This document shows, one piece after another, positions 26,416 to 33,688 of a stretch of 64,000 nt of DNA; position 1 is the first letter of the stretch; each line of letters starts with the position of its first letter. Source of the stretch: Micromonospora sp. WMMD1128. GTDB lineage: Bacteria; Actinomycetota; Actinomycetes; Mycobacteriales; Micromonosporaceae. The DNA lies in contig NZ_CP114902.1 of NCBI RefSeq assembly GCF_027497235.1, positions 1,563,501 to 1,627,500 of the forward strand, in the 5' to 3' direction. The notes beneath the pieces were generated by a model. That model was not told where the DNA came from. It worked only from the letters and a program-made list of their open reading frames with translations, and made no database searches. The translations under genes were made by a program, and so were the position numbers.

Positions 26416-26989
26416 TCCGCCGCACAACCGGATCAAGCGTTGTCACCAACAGATCCGTCTTGTCGGTGTTCAGGTGCCGGAGACAGGCGGCGATGTTGTC
26501 CGCCGCGTTGAGTTCCGACCAGTCGAGCAGATAGCCGGCCGCCGCGCCGAGCTGGCGCAGGAAGGCGCGCAAGGTGCGGCCGTTCCCCTCCCGGAACGGG
26601 TGGCAGACGTTCAGTTCGCCGTAGTAGTGGGCGAGCGACTCCACGAACGGCTCGCGCTTCAGACCGAGCAGGAAGCCGTCTTCGGACAGTCGGCCGAGCA
26701 CAGTGCCCACCTGGTCGTCGATGAACCGCCAGTGGCAGAAGCGGGCACCGGGCTTACTGATGTCGACCGTGCGTGTCTGGCCCGCCCATCCGTACACGTC
26801 ACCGAAGAGATGACGGTGGAAGGCTTGGAGGTGGCCCAGACCATAGTTTCCCGGAATGATGTTTCGAGCGACCTGCACGTCCCGGATCGAGACGAGGCGG
26901 AACTCTGTGTCGCGCAGGGTGGCGGCATCCTTCAGGCCCAATTTGTTGACCAGGCAATCCGTACCCGGCCAGCAGTACGGATCACTCAT
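26408..26989 (-). CDS. Fic-family protein (probable AMPylating toxin)
   Basis: A 193-aa Fic protein. HPFREGNGRT at about residues 130-139 is the complete catalytic motif (HPFx[D/E]GNGR), so it should transfer a nucleotide or related group to a target protein. FGDVYGWAGQTRTVDI is the usual flap region. I see no inhibitory [ST]xxxE[GN] helix within the protein, so inhibition is expected in trans. Its ATG overlaps the stop of the upstream Panacea-domain gene by four bases, the normal layout of a toxin-antitoxin pair. Confidence 0.85.
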   Translation of the reverse strand: MSDPYCWPGTDCLVNKLGLKDAATLRDTEFRLVSIRDVQVARNIIPGNYGLGHLQAFHRHLFGDVYGWAGQTRTVDISKPGARFCHWRFIDDQVGTVLGRLSEDGFLLGLKREPFVESLAHYYGELNVCHPFREGNGRTLRAFLRQLGAAAGYLLDWSELNAADNIAACLRHLNTDKTDLLVTTLDPVVRRIS

Positions 26990-27573
26990 CCACGCAGGCG
27001 GGCGATCTCTTCGGCGATCAGGTCCTCCGCGCTGACCAGACCCGAGGCCACGTCGCGAAGTCGCTCCTGCCAGTCCTCGCCGAACTCCTCGCCCTCGATG
27101 GCGGCGTTCGCCGTGGCCGAGGCGACTGCCGTCTCCGTGCTCGCCATCTGCCTCGCGTAGTACGTCCGCATCAGGTCGACGTCGAGATGTTCCGAGGAAC
27201 TGGCGGATTCGGGCAGCGCCCTCCGAGCCGCTCGCCAGGGCAGTTCGTTGTGTGTCATCGCTGACAACTCAGCCGCCGAGAACTTGCCGTACTCGCGGGT
27301 GACCCAGCGGACGCAGTCGAGCTGGGCGTCGGTGAGCTGGGCGGCGTCCCCGAGGGGCCAGTCCGACACGTAGAGCTGCTGGCGGTGTTGCCGGTATAGC
27401 TGGGGAACGACAGGGCCCTCCCGCCAAGCCTCGATCGGCTCGGTGAACAGGGGGGCTCCGCTGCGGGCCAGGTGCCACCCCTGGCAGTAGTAGACGAGCT
27501 TTTCGAGCTTCATCGCCGTGACCCGGCCGACCTCGGCGAGCACTGCCGCAGCGACGTCGTGTGCATTGGCCAT
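26986..27573 (-). CDS. Panacea-domain (SocA/DUF4065-like) antitoxin
   Basis: A 195-aa protein. VTAMKLEKLVYYCQGWHLARSGAPLFTEPIEAWREGPVVPQLYR is the typical start of the Panacea (SocA-like) domain, a domain reported to neutralise many unrelated toxins. GGAGG precedes the ATG. The C-terminal ~80 residues are an additional acidic helical region. It is first in a two-gene operon with fic and is presumed to be the antitoxin. Confidence 0.82.
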   Translation of the reverse strand: MANAHDVAAAVLAEVGRVTAMKLEKLVYYCQGWHLARSGAPLFTEPIEAWREGPVVPQLYRQHRQQLYVSDWPLGDAAQLTDAQLDCVRWVTREYGKFSAAELSAMTHNELPWRAARRALPESASSSEHLDVDLMRTYYARQMASTETAVASATANAAIEGEEFGEDWQERLRDVASGLVSAEDLIAEEIARLRG

Positions 27574-27772
27574 CGGGGGACACCTCCTTCATCGGCCCTG
27601 CTCAGAGACTACCGATGATCCGCCTGGCCAGGCGACCCGCCGAGCGGTGTCGAGCGAGGAATCTACGCCTACCGAGTAGGGACTCACCGATCCGCCGATC
27701 TGCGACGTCTGTCGTACACCAGGAGGCGCTCAGGCCGGCGGCTCCCCACACGGAACCGCCGGCCGACACGAC

Positions 27773-29182
27773 TCAGCGGTGCGCGTTGCTCGGGCGCCCC
27801 CACGGCCCGGTGATCGCGAACACGTACCCCGGCGTCTGGATGTTCGCGAACAGGATCTTCCCGTCCGCGCTGAACGTCGGACCGGTGAACTCGCTGTCGT
27901 TCAGCTCGTTGCGGGCCAGCGGGTACGCCTTGCCCTGCTCGGTGATCCCCACCAGGTGCGACACGCCCTCGCCGTCCTCGGCCAGGATCACCCCGCCGTA
28001 CGGGGAGACGGTGATGTTGTCCGGCCCGTCGTAGTTGCCGTGGTCGGCCTCCGGGTCGGTGTTCACCCCGAAGATCGTCTTCAGCGTGACGGTCTGCCGC
28101 CGCGGGTCGTAGAACCAGACCTGGCCGTCGTGCTCGTTGACGCTGCCGTCGTCGTGCCGGGCGAAGCTGGCCACGAAGTACGCGCCGCCGTCGCCCCACC
28201 AGGCGCCCTCCAGCTTGCGGCTGCGGGTCACCTCGGCGTCGGTGAACTGCTTGCGCACCGACACGGTCCGGGCGTCCCGGTCCGGCACCTGCACCCACTC
28301 CACCTTGTACCGGGTGCCCGGCCTGGTGGCTTCGGACAGGTCGGCCACGTGCCCGTCGCCCCGCAGGCAGCGCATCGCTTCGAGGGTGCCGGCGGTGCCG
28401 CCGTCGGGCCGCTGGGCGAGCGCCCGCAGCGCGCCCTTGCCGGCCCGGAAGCCGGGCGGCGGCGTCCACCGGAAGTAGAGCCCGTGCGGGCCGCTCGCGT
28501 CCTCGGTCAGATAGATCGAGTGGGTGTACGGGTCGACCGCCACCGCCTCGTGGGAGTAGCGGCCGAGGAACGTCAGCGCCACCGGATCCTGGTTGGCCGA
28601 CCGGTCGTGCGGGTCGACCTCGAAGACGTACCCGTGGTCCTTCTGGAACTGACCGCCGGCCCGCTGCTCGGTCTCCTCGCAGGTCAACCACGTGCCCCAC
28701 GGGGTGATGCCGCCGGCGCAGTTGTTGTGCGTGCCGGCCACGCTGACGTATTCGCGCAGCCGCCGGCCGTGCCTGTCCACCTCGATGGTGGTGGTGCCGC
28801 CGCGCGCGCCGGGGTCGTAGGTGAGGCCGGGCAGCGCCGGCACCGGGTACGGCTCGTCGCCGCCGATCTCGTGGTTGTTCACCAGCACCGAGCCGCGCGG
28901 GCCGCGGAAGCAGCCGGTGCCGTCGGCGTCGCTCGGGGTCGCCTGCCCCGATTCGAGCAGCGTCGCGCCCGCCTGGGCGACGACGGTGTAGGAGAAGCCG
29001 GGCGGCAGCGCCAGCAGCCCGGCCGGGTCCGGCACCAGGTCGCCGTAGCCGGCGGCGGGGCGGCACGCGGCCCGGGCCGCCGCCGGGCCGGCGATGGCGT
29101 CCAGGTTGCCGGCCACCACGATGCCGAGGCCGCCGGCCGCGCCGCCCAGCAGGGACCGCCGGGAAAGAGGAGAGGAGGTCAC
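27773..29182 (-). CDS. PhoX-family alkaline phosphatase, Tat-exported
   Basis: A 469-aa protein of the PhoX (DUF839) type, a calcium/iron phosphatase that releases phosphate from organic esters outside the cell. LSRRSLLGGAAGGLGIVVAG is a twin-arginine signal. Family blocks include GSVLVNNHEIGG, THNNCAGGITPWGTWLTCEET (cysteine iron ligand region) and YFVASFARHDDGS. GTG 29182 is used because GGAAGG lies seven bases before it. It may be induced by low phosphate, but I see no clear PHO box. Confidence 0.85.
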   Translation of the reverse strand: MTSSPLSRRSLLGGAAGGLGIVVAGNLDAIAGPAAARAACRPAAGYGDLVPDPAGLLALPPGFSYTVVAQAGATLLESGQATPSDADGTGCFRGPRGSVLVNNHEIGGDEPYPVPALPGLTYDPGARGGTTTIEVDRHGRRLREYVSVAGTHNNCAGGITPWGTWLTCEETEQRAGGQFQKDHGYVFEVDPHDRSANQDPVALTFLGRYSHEAVAVDPYTHSIYLTEDASGPHGLYFRWTPPPGFRAGKGALRALAQRPDGGTAGTLEAMRCLRGDGHVADLSEATRPGTRYKVEWVQVPDRDARTVSVRKQFTDAEVTRSRKLEGAWWGDGGAYFVASFARHDDGSVNEHDGQVWFYDPRRQTVTLKTIFGVNTDPEADHGNYDGPDNITVSPYGGVILAEDGEGVSHLVGITEQGKAYPLARNELNDSEFTGPTFSADGKILFANIQTPGYVFAITGPWGRPSNAHR

Positions 29183-29372
29183 GTCGTCGCCTTCCTGTGC
29201 ACATGAGGTTGCCTTGGCAGGCAAGCCGGGCCGGGGGAACGGCGGGCGGCGGGGCCGGCCCCGGCCGGGTGAACAGTGGACGAATCCCGGGTGCCGAGCA
29301 CGTCGTGCCCTCGCGGTGCGCGTCCGTTAGGGTTCCCTCGATCGCAGACGGTGGCGTCGGAGGGCGGACGGG

Positions 29373-31874
29373 GTGAACAGGCTCGCGGCGGCGTACCGGC
29401 ATGCGGTCGAGCGGCATCGGGCGGCGCGGCGGCACTGGGAGTCGGCCCGCGGGGCGCTGAGCGCCGCCGGCCCGGCCCCCGTCGGCAGCCCCGAGCTGGT
29501 CGCCCGGCTGGCCCGCCTGGGCGGGGAGTTGGCCGCCGCGGTGCCCGGCACGGCCCGCGTCGCGACCCACCCCGCGCCGGTACGCCTCGGCGTCGCCACC
29601 ACTGTCGACGGCGCGTTCCCGGTGCTCGTGCCGGTCGGGGCCGGCGCCCACCTGGCGATCGACGCCGACGCCCGCGACCCGCGCGTCGGTGAGCTGCTGC
29701 GCGTGGTGGTGGTGCGGCTGCTCACCGCCGCCCCGGCCGGCGCGGTCCGGGTGGTCGGCGTCGACCAGGCCGCGTTCGGCGCGGCGTTCCTGCCGCTGCG
29801 CCCGCTGCACGACGCGGGGGTGCTCGGCGCGACGGCGACCACCGAGGCGGAGACGACCGCGCTGCTGGACGCCGCCGAGCGGCACGCGCGTACCGCCCAG
29901 CGGGCCGACCCGGAGGACCGGGAGTTGCTCGTGGTGGTCGTCGCGTCGGCGCCGCCGGCGCGGGAGTTGGCCCGGTTGGCCGCGCTCACCCACGCCGGCC
30001 CGGCCGCGGCGGTGTGCGTGCTGCTGGCCGGGGCACGCGGGGCGCCGCCGCTGGGTGCCACCACCCAGCTCCGGGTGACCGAGCGTTACGCCCTGGTCGG
30101 CGACCCGCCGGGGCGCCCGTTCAGCGCCGACGGCAGTGGGCTGGCCGCGCCCGTGGTGCTCGACGGCGGCCCGTCGCACGCGGCGGTGACCGCGCTGGCC
30201 CGCCGGCTCGCCGAGGCCGCCGACGACTCCTCCGGCATCACCTTCGCCGACCTGCTGCCGCCGGACCGCTGGACCGAGTCGGCCGCCGCCGGGCTGCGCA
30301 CGGTGCTCGGCCGGGCGGGGCGGAAACCGGTGAGCGTGGCGTTCGACGACGCCACGCCGCACTGGCTGGTCGGCGGGCGCACCGGCGCCGGCAAGACGGT
30401 GCTGCTGCTCGACGTGCTCTACGGGCTGGCCGCCCGCTACTCCCCGGCCGAGCTGCGCCTGATGCTGCTCGACTTCAAGGAGGGCGTCAGCTTCACCGAG
30501 TTCGTGCCGACCCCGCGCGACCCGTCCTGGCTGCCGCACGCCGGGGCCGTCGGCATCGAGTCCGACCGCGAGTACGGCGTGGCGGTGCTCCGGGAGCTGC
30601 GCGCCGAGCTGACCCGCCGGGCCGAGCTGCTCAAGCGCCACGGCGTCAGCCGGCTCGCCGACGTGCCGCCGAACGCCCGGCCGCCCCGGATCGTCACCGT
30701 CGTCGACGAGTTCCAGGTGCTGTTCGCCGGCAACGACGCGCTGGCCCGGCAGGCCGTCGACCTGATCGAGGAGCTGGCCCGCAAGGGCCGCTCGTACGGC
30801 CTGCACCTGGTGCTGGCCAGCCAGAGCACCACAGGCGTCGAGGCCCTCTACGGCCGTGCCGAGGCCATCTTCGGCCAGTTCCCGCTGCGTATCGCGCTGC
30901 CCGGCGGGGACGGCGTGCTGGACCCGCGCAACGACGCCGCCCGCGGGTTGACCGTCGGCACGGCCGTGGTGAACACCGCCGCCGGCGCGCCCGGCGCGGA
31001 CGTCGAGGTGCGCTTCCCCGACGCGCACGCCGCCGCGGTCGACCTGGCGGCGCTGCGCCACGAGCTGCACGCGGCCCGGCCGGAGGGGGCGCACCCGCCG
31101 GCGGTCTTCCGCGGCCACGACACGCCCCGGCTCGCCGACGACCCCGCCTGGGCGGCGCTGACCCCCGGCACCGACCCGCCGTACGCCCTGGTCGGCCGCG
31201 TGGTGGACGTCGCCGGCAGCCCGGCCGGGTTCGCCCTCGACGCCAGCCCCGGCCGGCACCTGGCCGTGGTCGGCACCGCCGCCACCGGCGCGGAGGTGCT
31301 CCGGTGCGCGGCCCTGGCACTGGCCCGGCAGCACGTCCCGGGCACCGCCCGGTTCCTCTTCGCGCCGCTGGCCCCCGGCACCACCGACCTCGCCGACGAC
31401 CTCGCCATGACGTTCGCCGCCGCCGGCCACCCGGTCCGCCGGCTCGACGCCGACGCGCTGCGCGCGTACCTCGCCGAGGCGGCCGGCGACGCGCCCGACC
31501 CGGGCCGCACCTACCTGGTGGGGTTCGGGATGGACGCCGCCGCCGGCACGCTCGCGGCCACCGACCCGGGCACGTTCCGCTCCGGCCACGACGACCTGCG
31601 CGCGGTGCTGCGGCACGGCCCGGGGCGCGGCGTGCACGTGCTCGGCTGGTGGCGCGGGCTGCGCCGGCTCGCCGACGACCTCGGCGGCAGCGGGCACCGC
31701 GACGACGTGACCGGCCTGGTCGCGTTGAACGTGCCGGCCGCCGACCTGGGGCTGCACCTCGGGGTGCACGACCTCGCCTACACCCCGCGTGACGGCCGCG
31801 CCCTGCTCGTCGACCGGCACGACCACCGCACCGCCCTGATCGTGCCGTTCGCCGCCGAGAGCGACAGCCCATGA
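29373..31874 (+). CDS. FtsK/SpoIIIE (EccC-like) tandem ATPase
   Basis: An 833-aa P-loop ATPase. After a ~290-residue N-terminal part that starts with a helix (AYRHAVERHRAARRHWE) comes an FtsK-type motor with Walker A GGRTGAGKT and Walker B RIVTVVDEFQVLF, plus LHLVLASQSTTG. A second, degenerate ATPase-like domain follows: HLAVVGTAATGAEVLR sits where a P-loop would be but has lost its GKT. One active and one inactive motor in tandem recalls EccC of type VII secretion. It has no membrane segment of its own. Its stop overlaps the first ATG of the 62-bp repeat array, which leads to a membrane-protein gene. Confidence 0.8.
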   Translation: MNRLAAAYRHAVERHRAARRHWESARGALSAAGPAPVGSPELVARLARLGGELAAAVPGTARVATHPAPVRLGVATTVDGAFPVLVPVGAGAHLAIDADARDPRVGELLRVVVVRLLTAAPAGAVRVVGVDQAAFGAAFLPLRPLHDAGVLGATATTEAETTALLDAAERHARTAQRADPEDRELLVVVVASAPPARELARLAALTHAGPAAAVCVLLAGARGAPPLGATTQLRVTERYALVGDPPGRPFSADGSGLAAPVVLDGGPSHAAVTALARRLAEAADDSSGITFADLLPPDRWTESAAAGLRTVLGRAGRKPVSVAFDDATPHWLVGGRTGAGKTVLLLDVLYGLAARYSPAELRLMLLDFKEGVSFTEFVPTPRDPSWLPHAGAVGIESDREYGVAVLRELRAELTRRAELLKRHGVSRLADVPPNARPPRIVTVVDEFQVLFAGNDALARQAVDLIEELARKGRSYGLHLVLASQSTTGVEALYGRAEAIFGQFPLRIALPGGDGVLDPRNDAARGLTVGTAVVNTAAGAPGADVEVRFPDAHAAAVDLAALRHELHAARPEGAHPPAVFRGHDTPRLADDPAWAALTPGTDPPYALVGRVVDVAGSPAGFALDASPGRHLAVVGTAATGAEVLRCAALALARQHVPGTARFLFAPLAPGTTDLADDLAMTFAAAGHPVRRLDADALRAYLAEAAGDAPDPGRTYLVGFGMDAAAGTLAATDPGTFRSGHDDLRAVLRHGPGRGVHVLGWWRGLRRLADDLGGSGHRDDVTGLVALNVPAADLGLHLGVHDLAYTPRDGRALLVDRHDHRTALIVPFAAESDSP

Positions 31875-32118
31875 GTGCGAGGAGTGAGCCGGTTTTGCGA
31901 GCCCCGCAGTCGCGAATGAGCAGTGGTACCGCATGAGTGCGAGGAGTGAGCCGGTTTTGCGAGCCCCGCAGTCGCGAATGAGCAGTGGTACCGCATGAGT
32001 GCGAGGAGTGAGCCGGTTTTGCGAGCCCCGCAGTCGCGAATGAACAGTGGTACCGCATGAGTGCGAGGAGTGAGCCGGTTTTGCGAGCCCCGCAGTCGCG
32101 AATGAGCAGTGGTACCGC
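31871..32118 (+). repeat. Four tandem 62-bp repeats, each an ATGA-coupled mini-ORF
   Basis: Units start at 31871, 31933, 31995 and 32057 and differ by one base (unit 3 has GAACAG for GAGCAG). Each unit encodes 21 residues (MSARSEPV...SSGTA) and a TGA that overlaps the next unit's ATG. The first ATG overlaps the stop of the FtsK-like gene and the last TGA overlaps the start of the next gene. The repeat therefore fills the space between two genes without breaking the chain of stop-start overlaps. Confidence 0.92.
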
Positions 32119-32955
32119 ATGAGTGGGTTCGACGACTACGCGGCGCTGCTCCGGGAGTTGTCCACCCGGCAGCGGGGCGGGGAGCGGGCGGTCGCCGCCG
32201 AGGCGGAGCGCCGGCGTGACCTCCAGTCCGGCGTGGACACGGTCGGGCGGCGGCTGGCCGCCCAGGGGGAGCGCCTGGACCGGCTGGGTGAGGCGGTCGG
32301 CATGCCGATGCGGTCGGTCCCGGAGGCAGCCGGCCCGCCCGTCGGGCCTGGACCGGTGGCTGGTTCGCCTGTCGGGCCCGGGTCTGGGGACGGTTCGCCC
32401 GTCGGGCCTGGAACGGTGGCTGGTTCGACCGTCGGGCCCGGGTCTGGGGACGGGGCGATCGGCGGCGCAGCCGCCGCGCCAGGGCGGCCGGGGGTCGGGG
32501 CGTACCCCGAGGGGAGCGGGACCGCGTCGGCGGGTGACCCGGCGGCGGAGCTGGCGTTGGCCGGGCGGCTGGCCGACGAGGCCGACCGGCACGGGCAGGA
32601 GGCGGAGGCGCTGGCCCGCCGGCCGGTGCTGCTGCCGACCTGGTCCGCGCCGGGCCGGGCGGTGGCCGTCTACGCCGGGTGCGCGCTCGTCGGGTCGCTG
32701 CTGATGCTGGTCGCGCTTGTCGGCACGCCGCTGCCGGTCTCCGGGATGGACCTGGTGGCGGCGGTGTCGTGCGCGGGCGTGCCGTTGATGTCCTTCGTGG
32801 CCGGTCAGCTCGTGCTGGGGAAGTGGGGCCGCCCGGTGCTGGCCGACGCTGAGGCCCCGGCCGGGCGCTACGTGCCGCTCGGCTTCGTGATCTGCGGGCT
32901 GGTCTCCCCGTCGCTGTTCTGCCTCTACCTGGTCCTGTTCCGCCTCCTGCGCTAA
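32119..32955 (+). CDS. Coiled-coil membrane protein downstream of the FtsK-like gene
   Basis: A 278-aa protein I cannot place in a named family. The N-terminal ~75 residues are a charged helix (ALLRELSTRQRGGERAVAAEAERRR), followed by a Gly/Pro/Ser/Val-rich linker made of a duplicated segment, then a helix and about three hydrophobic segments (AVAVYAGCALVGSLLMLVAL, VAAVSCAGVPLMSFVAGQLVLG, LGFVICGLVSPSLFCLYLVL). It may anchor or gate the preceding motor protein. Its ATG overlaps the stop of the last repeat unit. Confidence 0.72.
   Translation: MSGFDDYAALLRELSTRQRGGERAVAAEAERRRDLQSGVDTVGRRLAAQGERLDRLGEAVGMPMRSVPEAAGPPVGPGPVAGSPVGPGSGDGSPVGPGTVAGSTVGPGSGDGAIGGAAAAPGRPGVGAYPEGSGTASAGDPAAELALAGRLADEADRHGQEAEALARRPVLLPTWSAPGRAVAVYAGCALVGSLLMLVALVGTPLPVSGMDLVAAVSCAGVPLMSFVAGQLVLGKWGRPVLADAEAPAGRYVPLGFVICGLVSPSLFCLYLVLFRLLR
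32338..32457 (+). repeat. 60-bp in-frame tandem duplication in the linker
   Basis: Two adjacent 60-bp units beginning CCCGTCGGGCCTGGA differ at a few positions and each encodes a 20-residue Gly/Pro/Ser-rich stretch (PVGPG...GSGDGS). It is a recent duplication that lengthens the linker between coiled coil and membrane part. Confidence 0.85.
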
Positions 32956-33001
32956 ACGCCCGCCTCCTGGACAAGTCATCTCGCCTGTCGGGAACCGGAG
33001 A

Positions 33002-33049
33002 GATCTTGGAAGCTCCGGGCCCCTCCGGGGGCCGTTTCCTTCCAAGATC
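33002..33049. terminator. Strong hairpin (GATCTTGG repeat family, copy 2)
   Basis: Perfect 11-bp outer arms GATCTTGGAAG / CTTCCAAGATC enclose a second GC stem (GGGCCCC...GGGGGCC). It lies about 45 bp after the stop of the membrane-protein gene and resembles the hairpin at 21905-21946. Confidence 0.7.
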
Positions 33050-33124
33050 CGGGCGGCGGTGTCGATCTGTGAGTGGGGTTGTCGAGGGGTTCGTGGTGTT
33101 GAGGGTTCGGGGCGCTGTTCCAGC

Positions 33125-33255
33125 GGGTCAACTTCGTGATCATCTGGCCGGCCGAGCCCGTCGGATGGGCGAGTTGACCGGGTGGAGCGGCACGGGTGTG
33201 CCGGGCACCCACGCCGTTCCGGGCCCCGACAGGGCGGTGATCATGAAGTTGACCC
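33125..33255. repeat. Inverted repeat GGGTCAACTTCRTGATCA
   Basis: An 18-bp arm at 33125-33142 matches the reverse complement of 33238-33255 with one mismatch; the 95-bp centre is GC-rich. A third, direct half copy (CAACCTCATGATCA) follows at about 33278. It may be a palindromic mobile element or a regulator site cluster. Confidence 0.6.
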
Positions 33256-33417
33256 CGCCAGATCGACATCGCCGCCAACCTCATGATCACGGGATCTTCG
33301 ACTTATGGTGCCGGGGAATGCGGCGTCTGTGGCTTTGTGGGGTGCCACAACTCCATGATGCGGGGTGGTCGGGCGGGGCAGCGGGGGTAGGCTGGCGCGA
33401 GCGAATGGGGAGGGCTT

Positions 33418-33681
33418 GTGAGCGCTGCGGAGGTCATCGCCAGGCTGGCGGCGGCGGCACAGAAGCTGGACGAGGCGAAGGCCCGCACGGCCGCCGCCGC
33501 ACAGGACGCGGCCGAGGCGCGGGCGCTTGTCGCCGGCGCGCTCGAAGGCGCGACGGCGGGGCCGCTGATCGGGGTCATCGACGCGTACCGGCAGGCGCTC
33601 GCCCAGGCCGCGCAGGGCGGCGAGCCGGCCCGCCAGCACGTTCAGGAGACCATCGCCAAGGTCCAGGCGCTCGGCAACTGA
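33418..33681 (+). CDS. Small helical protein (DUF6244-like)
   Basis: An 87-aa, almost entirely helical protein: VIARLAAAAQKLDEAKARTAAAAQDAAEARALVAGAL, a Gly/Pro turn (EGATAGPLIGVI), then a second helix ending VQETIAKVQALGN. The shape, a ~90-residue helical hairpin, is like WXG100-type proteins, but the WxG turn and YxxxD/E tail are missing. From memory it resembles the DUF6244 family of Micromonospora. GTG start with GGGAGGG upstream. It follows the FtsK-like locus, but a 460-bp gap separates them. Confidence 0.7.
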   Translation: MSAAEVIARLAAAAQKLDEAKARTAAAAQDAAEARALVAGALEGATAGPLIGVIDAYRQALAQAAQGGEPARQHVQETIAKVQALGN

Positions 33682-33688
33682 CCGGCCG

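Larger units (their letters stand above)
32956..33417. other. Intergenic region with two palindromic elements
   Basis: About 460 bp with no convincing gene. It contains the GATCTTGGAAG hairpin just after the membrane-protein gene and a pair of inverted GGGTCAACTTC repeats with a third half copy. TAGGCT at 33388 could be a -10 element for the next gene. Confidence 0.45.

Noticed and set aside
31871..32118. The 62-bp tandem array as a CRISPR
   Set aside because: Units are contiguous with no unique spacers and no cas genes are near.
27684..32120. A 1478-codon minus-strand frame over phoX, the FtsK-like gene and the repeat array
   Set aside because: It mixes frames of two real genes and gives low-complexity sequence; the repeated peptide in it is only the reverse reading of the 62-bp units.
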